Shown here: piece by piece, positions 17,852-26,899 of the stretch
Layout: each line of letters begins with the position of its first letter
Position numbering within the stretch: the first letter of the stretch is position 1
NCBI RefSeq assembly: GCF_001894945.1
Contig: NZ_BCXE01000001.1
Location: 310,001 to 374,000, forward strand
Length of the DNA stretch: 64,000 bases
Direction: 5' to 3'
Origin: Rhodococcus ruber NBRC 15591
GTDB lineage: Bacteria > Actinomycetota > Actinomycetes > Mycobacteriales > Mycobacteriaceae
Made by a program: the position numbers and the translations under genes
The notes under the pieces: generated by a model
Told to the model about the DNA's origin: nothing
The model's input: the letters and a program-made list of their open reading frames with translations, nothing else
The model's database searches: none

Positions 17852-19092
17852 GCCGGGTGGTCGAACGCCTCGTCGCCGTCGACAGCGCCGACGTGTACAA
17901 GGGCGACCGGCTGGCCGGGCACCTCGCCCGGGACGGCCACGATGTCGTGTTCCGGTACGCGCAGGACTACCTCGACGATCCGGCCGCCCCCGCCCTCGCG
18001 TGGACGGTGCCGAAGACCGCGGAGGAGGTCCGCGCCGGCGGCGGCAGCGTGCCCCCGTTCTTCGCCGGCCTGCTGCCCGAAGGCATCCGGCTCCGCGGCG
18101 CCGTCGCCGCCACCAAGACCTCCGAAGACGACCACCTCACCATTCTCATGGCGGTCGGCGCGGACACCATCGGCGATGTGCGGGTGCTCCCCGCCGGCGC
18201 CCGGCCCCCGACGTCGACGCTCCTGCTGGACCCGGAGGCCGTCCGGCGTGAGGACCTGCACGAGCTGTTCGACCGGATCTCCGGCCACGAGTCCGTCGTC
18301 CTCGACCCGACCTCCCTGCCGGGAGTGCAGGCGAAGGTGTCGGCCCAGATGTACTCCGCCCCCGTCGCGACGGTGCAGGGCCCCGCCATCCTCAAACTCG
18401 CACCGCCCCGCGGCTACCCCCGCCTGGTCGAGAACGAGCACTTCTTCATGGGTCTCGCGACCGCCTGCGGCCTCGCCGTCGCCGGACACCAGCTGGTCTA
18501 CGACCGCAGGGGCAACGCGGGACTGCTCGTCGCCCGCTTCGACCGATGGATCGGTCCCGGCCACACCGTCCACCGCACCGCGCAGGAGGACGCCTGCCAG
18601 GTCCTCGGTGTCTACCCGGCGGCCAAGTACCGGCTGAAGACCGAACGCGTCGTCGAGGCGCTGGCCGCCGCGTGCGAGCGCGGCGGCGGATCGGCCCGCG
18701 TCGCGACCCTCGAACTGCTGCGGCTGGTGGCGTACTCGTACGCCGTCGGCAACGGCGACCTGCACGGGAAGAACTTCTCGATCCGCCTCACCGAGGCCGG
18801 GCTGTGGGCCGTCACCCCGGCCTACGACCTCCTGTGCACCCAGCCCTACCTCGGTTGGCGCGACCCGATGGCCCTCGACCTGTACGGCAAGGGCAACAAG
18901 CTCACCCGCCGCCACTTCGTCGAGTCCGGCGGCCGGCTCGGGGTGCCCGAACGCGCCGTCACCCGGATGCTCGACGGGATCCGGCGCGGGATCGCCGGGG
19001 GCCTCGACCGTCTCCCCGAGATCGGGTTCGGTGAGCGGGACACGGCCCGGCTGCGGGACATGCTGGTCCGGCGCGCCGACGAACTCGGCTGA
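17848..19092 (+). CDS. hipA: HipA-like serine/threonine kinase toxin
   Basis: 414 residues from GTG 17848 (GTGA overlap with hipB). A HipA N-terminal subdomain (DVYKGDRLAGHL) is followed by the kinase core. The catalytic loop GNGDLHGKNFS has Asp 304 and Asn 309, and the DFG-equivalent Asp 327 lies in AYDLL, so the protein looks active. Characterised HipA kinases phosphorylate aminoacyl-tRNA synthetases or other translation targets and induce dormancy. The gene begins an accessory-like stretch with two nucleic-acid-linked genes downstream. Confidence 0.9.
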   Translation: MSRVVERLVAVDSADVYKGDRLAGHLARDGHDVVFRYAQDYLDDPAAPALAWTVPKTAEEVRAGGGSVPPFFAGLLPEGIRLRGAVAATKTSEDDHLTILMAVGADTIGDVRVLPAGARPPTSTLLLDPEAVRREDLHELFDRISGHESVVLDPTSLPGVQAKVSAQMYSAPVATVQGPAILKLAPPRGYPRLVENEHFFMGLATACGLAVAGHQLVYDRRGNAGLLVARFDRWIGPGHTVHRTAQEDACQVLGVYPAAKYRLKTERVVEALAAACERGGGSARVATLELLRLVAYSYAVGNGDLHGKNFSIRLTEAGLWAVTPAYDLLCTQPYLGWRDPMALDLYGKGNKLTRRHFVESGGRLGVPERAVTRMLDGIRRGIAGGLDRLPEIGFGERDTARLRDMLVRRADELG

Positions 19093-19127
19093 TCCGGTCG
19101 TCGTGCATCGGCCGGACCGCCGGCCGG

Positions 19128-19133
19128 TAGAGT
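19128..19133 (+). promoter_or_regulatory. Candidate -10 hexamer TAGAGT
   Basis: TAGAGT (TANNNT pattern) lies 64 bp before the GTG at 19198, in the 105-bp gap after hipA. It suggests that the following gene has its own promoter. Confidence 0.35.
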
Positions 19134-19197
19134 CCCCGGCGGGCGTCCCGCACGAGACCGCGGTCGCCAGTCGCGCATCGAAGAGGAGCACCGGGTC

Positions 19198-21282
19198 GTG
19201 TCGCTGTGGTCGACTGCACTGTCCCCCGGGATGCTCAGCGAGTACGTCTGGATCGACCTGATGCCGTGGCTCGACCGGTACGGCTCGGCCCGCAACGCGC
19301 AACTGGCCGCCCTCGCACCCGACGAGCGCTGGTGGGAACGCCGGTCCCCGGCGGAGACCGCCGCCTCCGCCGACGTCGTGGCGATCTGTGGGGAACTGGC
19401 CCGCATCTACGTCACCGAGCATCCCGATCTGGTGTTCTCCGCGGGCATCGCCGACACCGTCGACGTCCCCGTCGCCGCGCTCGGTCTCGGCACCCGGGCC
19501 GCCGCCACCGTCGCGCGGCTGCCCCGCGCCGCGACCACCGCCGGTCTGCTCGGCTACACGCCCGCCGCGTTGTTCTCCGTGCGCGGCGCGGGCCCGGAGA
19601 CCGTGCACCAGATCGTGCAGGCCGTCCTCGTCCTCGCCATCCTGCGGGATCCGGCGTCGCTGCGAGTGGCGACCGACGCCCCCACGCTCCCGCCCGCGTT
19701 GTCGCTGCTGCTCGACGACCTCGTCGCGCTCGCACGGTGGCGCGCGCTGCGCGCCGACCCGGACCGGCCGCTGGTGCGGGTCGAACTCGAGGACGGCACC
19801 CCCGAGGAGATCCAGCAGGTCGCCGCGCGCATCGCCGCCCTGACCGCCCGCGACCTGCCGGTGCCCGCGCCGCAGCGGGCCCTCGACGAGCTCGCCGCGT
19901 ACGTCGCCGGGCTGTCCGCACCCGAGCGTGACGCGATCCGCCGCCGGGTGCTCGGCGACGAGCCACCGGACCCGGACGCTCCGTCGACCTTCGCGTTCGG
20001 CACCGCCGTCGGCGATCTGCTCGCGGCGCTGCGCGTCGATGTCCGCCCCGTCGCCGCCCTCGAGCGGATCCTGGGGTTGCGACCGGAGCTGGCCCAGCCC
20101 GTCCCGGGACTCGACGTGCCGCTGTGGCGGGCGCTCGCGCGCCTCGACGATCGCTTCGAGGTGGCCGACGGGTGGGTCGCGGTCCCGGGCCTCCCCGAAG
20201 CCGAGCGCCACACCCACGCGCTGCTCGCCGAGTTCGAATCCCCGAACGGGGTCGTCGAACCCGCAGCCGTCGCCGTCGTGTGGAACCTGCCCGCCGCGGA
20301 ATTCGCCGCGTGGCTGCACCGGTGCGGCGTCCCGATGTTCGAGGGCCGTGCTCTGACCCGGCAGTCCGCGTTCGCCGATCACGCCGCCGCGGTGCTCGAG
20401 GTGATCGGGGATCCGCTCACGGCCGCGGAGCTCGTCGACCGCATGGGCACCCCCGCCGGTCCCGCCGCCGTGATCGACGCGATGGGCGCCGACGAGCGGT
20501 TCTCGCTCGCCGAGAACGGCCGGTGGTCGCTCACCGAATGGGAGACCGACGAGGCGGGCGCGGTGCGCGGCCGCATCGCCCGGATCGTCGACGCCGACGG
20601 CGGCTCCGCCGACCTCGACCGTGTCGTCGACCGTCTGGTCGAACGCTTCGGGGTGTCGCCGACCAGCGCCCGGATCTTCGCCGGCAGCGGCGACTTCGAG
20701 ATCGTCGACGGCCGGGTGCGCCGGCGCCGTCGCACCCACGTGAGCGTCAAGCCCCCGCACCGCACCCGCCGGCTCTACCGCCTCGGCGACGTGTGGCGGC
20801 TGCGGGTCACCGCCACGCGGGACCACCTGCGCGGCGCCGATTTCCCGGTGCCGTCCGCGGTCGCGGGCGTCATCGGCTGCGCCCCGGGACGCGAGGTCGC
20901 CCTGTCGTCCCGGCTGGGCACCCAGGTCGTGCGCTGGACGGGTGCGTCCCCGCATCTCGGCAGCGTGCGACGGTTCCTCGAGGATCTCGGAGTGGACGAG
21001 GGCAACGAGATGTTCCTCGAGTTCCACCCCGGCGGACGGTTCGACGTGCTCCCGCTGCGCACCGTCGCCGACAACGCCGAACCGCTGCGCAAGGCACTCG
21101 CCCTCATCGGCCACTCGGCCCCGGAGATCGTGCCGGAGGAGGGCGTCGCGCCGGCCTTCGCGGCCGCCGTCGGTCTGGGCGACGAGACCCGCCCGCGCCG
21201 GGTGCTCAGTGCCTACCGGGCCCGGCACGAGGCCGAAGTGACCGCATTGCTCGAGCAGGCGTGGGTGCGCGTGCCAAGCTGA
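19198..21282 (+). CDS. Large protein with RNA polymerase alpha-CTD-like segment and winged-helix repeats
   Basis: 694 residues from GTG 19198, with AAGAGGAG upstream. Residues about 95-150 (LGLGTRAAATVARL through the FSVRGAGPETVHQI stretch) match the double helix-hairpin-helix fold of RNA polymerase alpha C-terminal domains. The middle and C-terminal parts contain two segments with winged-helix character (about 400-445, ending in ENGRWSLTEWE, and about 465-510, ending in FEIVDGRVRRR). No nuclease, ATPase or membrane motif is seen. It is likely a nucleic-acid-binding protein of unknown role, and sits 4 bp before a nuclease-helicase gene. Confidence 0.8.
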   Translation: MSLWSTALSPGMLSEYVWIDLMPWLDRYGSARNAQLAALAPDERWWERRSPAETAASADVVAICGELARIYVTEHPDLVFSAGIADTVDVPVAALGLGTRAAATVARLPRAATTAGLLGYTPAALFSVRGAGPETVHQIVQAVLVLAILRDPASLRVATDAPTLPPALSLLLDDLVALARWRALRADPDRPLVRVELEDGTPEEIQQVAARIAALTARDLPVPAPQRALDELAAYVAGLSAPERDAIRRRVLGDEPPDPDAPSTFAFGTAVGDLLAALRVDVRPVAALERILGLRPELAQPVPGLDVPLWRALARLDDRFEVADGWVAVPGLPEAERHTHALLAEFESPNGVVEPAAVAVVWNLPAAEFAAWLHRCGVPMFEGRALTRQSAFADHAAAVLEVIGDPLTAAELVDRMGTPAGPAAVIDAMGADERFSLAENGRWSLTEWETDEAGAVRGRIARIVDADGGSADLDRVVDRLVERFGVSPTSARIFAGSGDFEIVDGRVRRRRRTHVSVKPPHRTRRLYRLGDVWRLRVTATRDHLRGADFPVPSAVAGVIGCAPGREVALSSRLGTQVVRWTGASPHLGSVRRFLEDLGVDEGNEMFLEFHPGGRFDVLPLRTVADNAEPLRKALALIGHSAPEIVPEEGVAPAFAAAVGLGDETRPRRVLSAYRARHEAEVTALLEQAWVRVPS

Positions 21283-21286
21283 GCGC

Positions 21287-22942
21287 ATGCCGATCCGCAG
21301 ACCCGAGCGCCCACTGCTGGCGAACGACGCCGAACGCCTCGTCTGGGAGGCACTCGTCCGGCAGCTCGGCGACGGGGATCTCGTCGCGGCGGGCCTGCGG
21401 GTCACCGACCACCTCAAGGACCACGAGATCGACTTCGTCGTCGCGCTCGAGGGCCACGGCATCGTGTGCCTCGAGGTCAAGGGTGGTCAGGTGTGGCACG
21501 ACGGCTTCCAGTGGGTGCAGGCCCGGCAGGGCAAGGACCGGTCGATCGATCCGGTCCGGCAGGTGCTCCAGTCCTGCTACGCGTTGCGGCGCTACGTCGA
21601 GGCCGATCCTCGCTGGACGCAGGGCCGGCTGCGCTGGGACCACTTCGTCGTCCTGCCCCACACCGAGATCCGCGCCGACTTCGCCCTGCCCGAGTGTCCG
21701 CGGTGGAAGGTGATCGATCGCAACGACCTCGGCAGCATCGCCGAACGACTGCGGGCGGTGCTCGACAAGCAGGAGCTCGACCGGCCGGCCCTCACCGCCG
21801 ACGGCGTCGACCGGTTCGCCGAGGTCCTCGCGGGCCGGGGCCTGCCGCAGCGCGACGTGGTCTCGCGCGCCGTCGCCAACGAGGACGCCGCGGACCGGCT
21901 CACCGAGCAGCAGGCCGTCATCCTCGACGCGACCCGCCTGCTGACCCGTGTCGAGGTGCGCGGCGGCGCCGGCACGGGGAAGACGTTCCTCGCGCTCGAG
22001 CAGGCCCGGCGCCTCGCCGAGCAGCACCAGCGCGTCGCGTTGATCTGCTATTCGCACGGTCTCGCGTCCTACCTGCAGCGGATCACCGCGACGTGGAACC
22101 GGAAGAAGCGGCCCGCCTACGTCGGCGAGTTCCACGCCCTCGGCCGGCTGTGGGGTGCGGCCGAAGGCCCCGACGAGGCGCTGCGGACCGCCGACACCGT
22201 GCGCTTCTGGGAACACGACCTGCCCGCCCAGATGACGGAACTGGCCCGGTCCCTGCCGGAGGGACAGCGCTTCGACGCGGTCGTCGTCGACGAGGCGCAG
22301 GACTTCGCCGACGCCTGGTGGGATCCGATCATGGCCGCCCTGCGCGACGAGGAGACCAGCGGGATCTACGTGTTCACCGACGAAGCGCAGCGGGTGTTCG
22401 ACCGGGAGGGCCGGCCCCCGGTGCCACTGGTCCCGCTGGTGCTCGACCACAACCTGCGCAACACCCGGCAGATCGCCGGGACCTTCGGTCCGCTCGTCGG
22501 GCAGCGCATGCGGCTGCTCGGCGGTGAGGGACCCGACGTGCAGTTCGTCGCGTGCCGCGGCGACGAGGCGCTCGCCGTGGCCGACGACCGGATCGACGCC
22601 CTGCTCGACGAGGGCTGGCGGCCCGGCGACGTCGCGCTGCTCGCGACGGGCAGCCGGCACCCGGAGCAGGTGGCGCGGCAGGCCGAGGGCAACGCGGCGT
22701 ACTGGGACAGCTTCTGGGACACCGAACAGGTCTTCTACGGGCACGTCCTCGGCTTCAAGGGACTCGAGCGCCGGGCGGTGGTGCTCGCGGTGAACGAGAC
22801 ACAGCCGCAGGAGCGTTCCCGGGAGCGGCTGTACGTCGGGCTGTCCCGGGCCCGCGACCAGCTGGTGGTGTGCGGGGACCCGGACTTCGTCCGGCAGGTC
22901 GGCGGGCCGGAACTGGCGGCCCGGCTGGGGCTCGGCCGATGA
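21287..22942 (+). CDS. NERD nuclease fused to UvrD-type helicase
   Basis: 551 residues. An N-terminal NERD domain (about 12-120) has a PD-(D/E)xK-like site with Asp 49 in EIDFVV and Glu 63/Lys 65 in LEVKGG. A superfamily 1 helicase follows: Walker A GGAGTGKT at 226-233, motif II DEAQ at 335-338, the DHNLRNT motif, FKGLERRAVVLAV and the final ERLYVGLSRARDQLVV. All key residues are intact. NERD-helicases process DNA and often lie in defence or plasmid regions. The downstream membrane-protein gene overlaps as ATGA. Confidence 0.92.
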   Translation: MPIRRPERPLLANDAERLVWEALVRQLGDGDLVAAGLRVTDHLKDHEIDFVVALEGHGIVCLEVKGGQVWHDGFQWVQARQGKDRSIDPVRQVLQSCYALRRYVEADPRWTQGRLRWDHFVVLPHTEIRADFALPECPRWKVIDRNDLGSIAERLRAVLDKQELDRPALTADGVDRFAEVLAGRGLPQRDVVSRAVANEDAADRLTEQQAVILDATRLLTRVEVRGGAGTGKTFLALEQARRLAEQHQRVALICYSHGLASYLQRITATWNRKKRPAYVGEFHALGRLWGAAEGPDEALRTADTVRFWEHDLPAQMTELARSLPEGQRFDAVVVDEAQDFADAWWDPIMAALRDEETSGIYVFTDEAQRVFDREGRPPVPLVPLVLDHNLRNTRQIAGTFGPLVGQRMRLLGGEGPDVQFVACRGDEALAVADDRIDALLDEGWRPGDVALLATGSRHPEQVARQAEGNAAYWDSFWDTEQVFYGHVLGFKGLERRAVVLAVNETQPQERSRERLYVGLSRARDQLVVCGDPDFVRQVGGPELAARLGLGR

Positions 22943-23562
22943 GTCTGCTGCGGGACTGGACCGTGTCGGCGACGGCGGGGGAGTTCGCCGGATTCCTCGT
23001 TCCCGCCGTCGTCGGTGCCGTGCTGTTCGACAGTGCCGCGGCATTACCGGCGCTGATGGCCGCCGGTGTCGTCGAGGGGTCGGTGCTGGGCTGGTCGCAG
23101 GCGCGGGTGCTGCGACGCCGGCTGCCGGCGATGTCGGTGCGGCGCTGGGTGCTGGGCACGGGCGTCGCCGCGGCGTGCGCCTACCTGCTCGGGATGTCGC
23201 CCTCGACGTTCCACGAGACGTGGTCCGCATGGCCGATGGCGCTCCCGATCGCGCTCGGAGTCGTCTTCGGCGTGGCGTTGCTGGCGTCCATCGGATTCGC
23301 GCAGTGGCTCGAGCTGCGCCGGCACGTCGCCCGTGCCGGGCGCTGGATCGTGTGGACCGCAGCCGCGTGGCTGGCCGGCCTCACCGTGTTCCTCCTGGTG
23401 TGCACCCCGCTGTGGCAACCCGGTCAGCCGTGGTGGCTCGTCGCGGCGATCGGGGTGCTCGGCGGCCTGCTGATGGCGTTCGTGACCGCCCTCGTCACCG
23501 GCTACGGCATCCGCCACCTGCTCGCCGCGAAGGATCCTGCTGCGTCCGTCGCGCGCACGTAG
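22939..23562 (+). CDS. Polytopic membrane protein of unknown function
   Basis: 207 residues, ATG overlapping the helicase stop (ATGA). About six hydrophobic segments (roughly 16-45, 71-87, 93-115, 133-155, 165-180). A short basic loop, ARVLRRRLPAMS, lies after the second. I do not recognise a family. Translational coupling to a NERD-helicase is unexpected for a membrane protein and suggests a functional link. Confidence 0.8.
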   Translation: MSLLRDWTVSATAGEFAGFLVPAVVGAVLFDSAAALPALMAAGVVEGSVLGWSQARVLRRRLPAMSVRRWVLGTGVAAACAYLLGMSPSTFHETWSAWPMALPIALGVVFGVALLASIGFAQWLELRRHVARAGRWIVWTAAAWLAGLTVFLLVCTPLWQPGQPWWLVAAIGVLGGLLMAFVTALVTGYGIRHLLAAKDPAASVART

Positions 23563-23574
23563 CACCATGGAGCC

Positions 23575-24549
23575 ATGACCGACGACGTGCACCTCGAGGA
23601 ACCGGGTCCCGCCGACGACGCCGTCGCCCGCGCCCTGCGGGCCGCGATCGTCTCGGTGGAGGCGGCCGTCGCGCGGGTGCACGAGCTCTCCGCGGAGATC
23701 CTCGAGCTGGTCGGTGCCCCCGACGGTGGGGACGCCGTCGACCATCACAACGCGCTGACCCGGGTGGCGGGGATCCTGGACGGCACCGGCCGGCTGCGCG
23801 CTGCAGACTGGGAATCGGTGCGCGGGCTCGGCGACGTCCTCGCCGATCGAGCCGAGCGGCTCCACGCCCACGCCGGACGGCTGCTCGACGGGCTCGCCGT
23901 CGACGCACCCGCGCAGGACCGGGTGGCCTGCCTGCAGCAGGCCGTGGCGACCGACCGGCTCGGGGAGACGCTGCAGCTGCTCGTGCTCGTCGAGGACTCG
24001 CTGAACCTGTGGCAGCGGCTGCGGCTCGAGCAGGTGCGTACCACCGAACCGGACCGGCTCGAGCACGAACGCGCGACGATCGGCACGTCGCTGGCCGGGC
24101 GCGTCGAGCGGGACGTCGCGCTGCTGCTGCGCGCCCGCGCGCGGCTCGCGAGCTACGCGGGCCTCACGCCGTTCGAACTGGTGCGGTGGCTGTCGTCCGC
24201 CCGGGTGAAGCGGGACATCGCCCGGTTCCGCACGGACCTGGACGACGTCGCCGCGGCGTTCGGCAGCGCCGCGCAGCGTGCTCTCGAGGCCGAGGACCCG
24301 GCGGTGGCCGAGAACCTGGTGGAGCTGGGCAAGCCGGTCCGGGCCGCGGGCGGTGCCCTCGGCGAGAGTGCCCGCACGCTGGGTGACAGTGCCCGCACGC
24401 TGGGCGACAGCGCCCGCACCCTGGGCGGCCGGGCGGTCGGGGCGGGCACCACCGGGGTCGGCAAGCTGGGCCGGGGGCTGCACCGGGTCGCCGAGCCCCG
24501 CCGGCGGCCGGACGGCGACGTGCCGCTGACGACCGCTCCCGACGCCTGA
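23575..24549 (+). CDS. Helical protein of unknown function with LGDSART repeats
   Basis: 324 residues from ATG 23575. It is predicted to be nearly all helical with many Glu/Arg/Ala residues, has no membrane segment or signal peptide, and no recognised catalytic motif. Residues about 262-288 contain three tandem LG(E/D)SART heptads encoded by 21-bp repeats at 24358-24420, followed by a Gly-rich, basic C-terminus. It may be the last gene of the unit starting at 19198 or 21287. Confidence 0.75.
   Translation: MTDDVHLEEPGPADDAVARALRAAIVSVEAAVARVHELSAEILELVGAPDGGDAVDHHNALTRVAGILDGTGRLRAADWESVRGLGDVLADRAERLHAHAGRLLDGLAVDAPAQDRVACLQQAVATDRLGETLQLLVLVEDSLNLWQRLRLEQVRTTEPDRLEHERATIGTSLAGRVERDVALLLRARARLASYAGLTPFELVRWLSSARVKRDIARFRTDLDDVAAAFGSAAQRALEAEDPAVAENLVELGKPVRAAGGALGESARTLGDSARTLGDSARTLGGRAVGAGTTGVGKLGRGLHRVAEPRRRPDGDVPLTTAPDA
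24358..24420 (+). repeat. Three 21-bp coding repeats
   Basis: Three adjacent 21-bp units (24358, 24379, 24400), each encoding LG(E/D)SART, lie within the preceding gene. The third-position differences between copies show that they are not very recent. Confidence 0.85.
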
Positions 24550-24571
24550 CGGCCCCGGGGCGGACCGCCCA

Positions 24572-24577
24572 TATGAT
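24572..24577 (+). promoter_or_regulatory. -10 hexamer TATGAT giving a probably leaderless lysR mRNA
   Basis: TATGAT lies only six bases before the ATG at 24584. A start site at the usual distance would fall on the A of ATG, so the transcript would be leaderless. The second LysR gene of the window shows the same arrangement. Confidence 0.5.
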
Positions 24578-24583
24578 CGATTC

Positions 24584-25507
24584 ATGAGCAGCGATCGGGC
24601 GCCGGCCTTCACGATGCGGCAACTGGTCGCCTTCGTCGCCGTCGCCGAGACCGGCACGATCAGCGCGGCGGCCGAACGGTTGCTGGTCTCGCAGTCGGCC
24701 GTGTCGCTGGCGGTCACCGAACTCGAGAAGGCCCTCTCGACGCAGCTGTGCGTGCGCCGCCGCGCCCACGGCGTGCAGCTCACGCCGGCCGGGGAGTCGC
24801 TCCTGGCCCGGGCGCGGACGCTCCTGCAGCAGGCGAGCGAGATCGAGGACGAGATGCTCGGTTCGGGCGGCGAGCTCGCCGGCCGTCTCGCCATCGGGTG
24901 CTACACGACGGTCGGGCCGACGATCCTGCCGCCGATGCTGTCCGAGTTCACCGACCTGCATCCGCGGGTGTCACTCGAGTTCCGGGAGGCGATGGCCGAC
25001 GAGCTGGCCGAGCGCCTCGAAGGCGGGGCGCTGGACGCGGTGATCACCTACGACCTCGAGCTGCCGCCGACCTGGCGTACCGCCACGCTGATGACGAGAC
25101 GCCCGGCCCTGGTCGTCGCGGCGGGCCATCGGCTGGCGGCGACACCCGGCCCGGTGGAGCTGGCGGCGGTGCGGGACGAACCGATGGTGCTGCTCGACGC
25201 GGCCCCGGCATCGACCCACGCGCTGCAGGTGTGCGCACGGGCCGGGTTCACGCCCCGGATCGAGTACCGGTCGGCGAACTACGAGACCGTGCGGGCGTAC
25301 GTCGGCCGGGGCCTGGGCTGGACGATCATGCTGCACCAGCCGCAGGTCAACCGCACCTACGGGGGCCTGAAGATCGTGTTGCTGCCGATCGACGTACCGG
25401 CGCTCGATCCGGTGCGGCTGGTCATCGCGTGGCGCCCCGACGTGATCCTGAGCCGTGTGGTGCGCGAGTTCATCTCCTTCGCCACGGTCCGGGTGCCACA
25501 GTTGTAG
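24584..25507 (+). CDS. LysR-family transcriptional regulator (first paralogue)
   Basis: 307 residues. The N-terminal winged helix-turn-helix (FTMRQLVAFVAVAETGTIS, then the SQSAVSLAVTELEK recognition region) covers about 10-68. The effector-binding domain follows, with LAIGCYTTVGPTILPPML and RSANYETVRAYVGRGLGWT. It closely resembles the LysR at 33905 in both domains, so the two are paralogues. It precedes, in the same direction, a catabolic unit whose promoter element (25587-25616) recurs twice more in the window. It is likely an activator answering an aromatic or acyl substrate. Confidence 0.93.
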   Translation: MSSDRAPAFTMRQLVAFVAVAETGTISAAAERLLVSQSAVSLAVTELEKALSTQLCVRRRAHGVQLTPAGESLLARARTLLQQASEIEDEMLGSGGELAGRLAIGCYTTVGPTILPPMLSEFTDLHPRVSLEFREAMADELAERLEGGALDAVITYDLELPPTWRTATLMTRRPALVVAAGHRLAATPGPVELAAVRDEPMVLLDAAPASTHALQVCARAGFTPRIEYRSANYETVRAYVGRGLGWTIMLHQPQVNRTYGGLKIVLLPIDVPALDPVRLVIAWRPDVILSRVVREFISFATVRVPQL

Positions 25508-25510
25508 GCG

Positions 25511-25550
25511 GTGTCTCCTTTGGGCTGCCAGGGCCGCCCGAAAGACACAC
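25511..25550 (+). terminator. Hairpin after the first lysR gene
   Basis: An imperfect inverted repeat (GTGTCTCCTTTGGGC against GCCCGAAAGACACAC) begins 3 bp after the lysR stop. It likely ends that transcript before the downstream promoter. Confidence 0.5.
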
Positions 25551-25586
25551 CACACATTTACTCATAACCATCAACACATTCTTGTT

Positions 25587-25616
25587 CTTTTCTGGGGTTG
25601 TGACTGCGGACATACT
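25587..25616 (+). promoter_or_regulatory. Shared promoter element, copy 1 (acyl-CoA dehydrogenase unit)
   Basis: CTTTTC (25587-25592), TGTGA (25599-25603) and CATACT (25611-25616) in the pattern CTTTTC-N6-TGTGA-N7-CATACT. CATACT would serve as the -10, with TTTTCT 17 bp upstream as a weak -35. The same layout occurs at 30649-30679 and 34897-34927. It lies 95 bp before ATG 25712. Confidence 0.6.
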
Positions 25617-25711
25617 GGGTTCCGACGCGCTGATCGGCAGCGCGCGGCCCGGGTGTTCTTCCCGGCGCCGACGACAAGCGCTGATTCACAACCACTTCGA
25701 GGAGATCGATC

Positions 25712-26899
25712 ATGTCTGCCACGGACGCCCTGCACCCGCCGGTTCTCTTCGCGCCGGAATACGAGGAGTTCGCCCAGTGGGTCCGAGAGTTCGCGGCACC
25801 GCACGCCGAGAGCTACCTCGAACGCGCCCACCGCGAGGAGTTCCCGTGGGATCTCGCCGAGAAGATGGCCGCGCAGGGCCTTCTCGGGCTCGGCGTCTCC
25901 GAGGAGAACGGCGGCCAGGGCCGCATCGGCGAGGTGCTCACCAAGACCCACCTCGGCATCGCCCACGAGGAACTGGCCTACTCGAACTTCTACCTCACCC
26001 AGCTCGCCTACACGAACAACCTCACCGGCCCGCTGCTCGAACGCTTCCTCGCCCCCGAGGTCGCGAAGGACTGGGTGCGCGGCATCGTCGAGGGCCGCCA
26101 CGTCGTCGCCCTCGGCCTGACCGAGCCGGGCAGCGGCTCGGACGCGATGGCCATGCGCGCCAAGGCAGAGAAGGTCGACGGCGGCTGGAAGCTCAACGGC
26201 GAGAAGACGTCCATCACCTTCGCTCCGCACGCCAAGGCGATGATCACGTTCGTCAAGGCCCGCGGCGCCACCCCGGAGGAATCCGGCGTCACCGCCTTCC
26301 TCGTGCCCCTCGACGCCGAGGGTGTGAGCATGCAGAAGTTCCCGGACGCCGGCTGGAAGCCGCTCGGCCGGGCCGGGGTGTTCCTCGACGACGTGTTCGT
26401 CCCGGACGAGTACGTCATCGGTGGTGTCGGCAACGGATTCCGGCTCGTCATGAGCGAATTCGACTACACCCGCTCGGTCATCGGCCTGATGTCGACCGGC
26501 GTCGCCCGCAAGGCCCTCGACATCACCATCGACTACGTCAAGTCCCGCAAGGCATTCGGTAGGCCGGTCTCCTCGTTCCAGGGGGTGTCCTTCCCGATCG
26601 CCGAGAACGCCACCAAGCTCGAGGCGGCCCGCTGGCTCACCTACCGCGCCCTCTCCCTCGCCGACGCCGGCAAGCCCTTCACCAAGGAGGCCGCGATGAC
26701 CAAGCTCTACGCCACCGAGGTCTCGCTGCAGACCATCCGGGACTGCATCGTCGCCCACGGCCACAGCGGCTTCGCCGAGGAACTGCCGCTGCAGGCCATG
26801 CTGCGCGACGTCTCCGGCCTCGAGATCGGCGAGGGCACCCCGCAGATCCAGAAGGTCGTCATCGGCCGCGCGCTGCTCGGGCGGGAGGCCACCGCATGA
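25712..26899 (+). CDS. Acyl-CoA dehydrogenase
   Basis: 395 residues with the standard three-part fold: helical N-terminus, beta domain with LTEPGSGSDAMAM (flavin/substrate contact) and C-terminal helical bundle. FGRPVSSFQGVSFPIAE is the conserved dimer/FAD segment. The likely catalytic base is Glu 374 in IGEGTPQIQKVVIGR. It forms a 2,3-double bond in an acyl-CoA, passing electrons to ETF. The overlap with the following CoA transferase (ATGA) and linkage to an enolase-family enzyme point to a branched, cyclic or aryl-substituted acyl-CoA rather than fatty acid beta-oxidation. Confidence 0.93.
   Translation: MSATDALHPPVLFAPEYEEFAQWVREFAAPHAESYLERAHREEFPWDLAEKMAAQGLLGLGVSEENGGQGRIGEVLTKTHLGIAHEELAYSNFYLTQLAYTNNLTGPLLERFLAPEVAKDWVRGIVEGRHVVALGLTEPGSGSDAMAMRAKAEKVDGGWKLNGEKTSITFAPHAKAMITFVKARGATPEESGVTAFLVPLDAEGVSMQKFPDAGWKPLGRAGVFLDDVFVPDEYVIGGVGNGFRLVMSEFDYTRSVIGLMSTGVARKALDITIDYVKSRKAFGRPVSSFQGVSFPIAENATKLEAARWLTYRALSLADAGKPFTKEAAMTKLYATEVSLQTIRDCIVAHGHSGFAEELPLQAMLRDVSGLEIGEGTPQIQKVVIGRALLGREATA

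Noticed and set aside
17659-21480. A 1,273-codon minus-strand frame across hipA and the alpha-CTD-like gene
   Set aside because: High-GC shadow frame; the plus-strand genes show conserved motifs and third-position GC bias.
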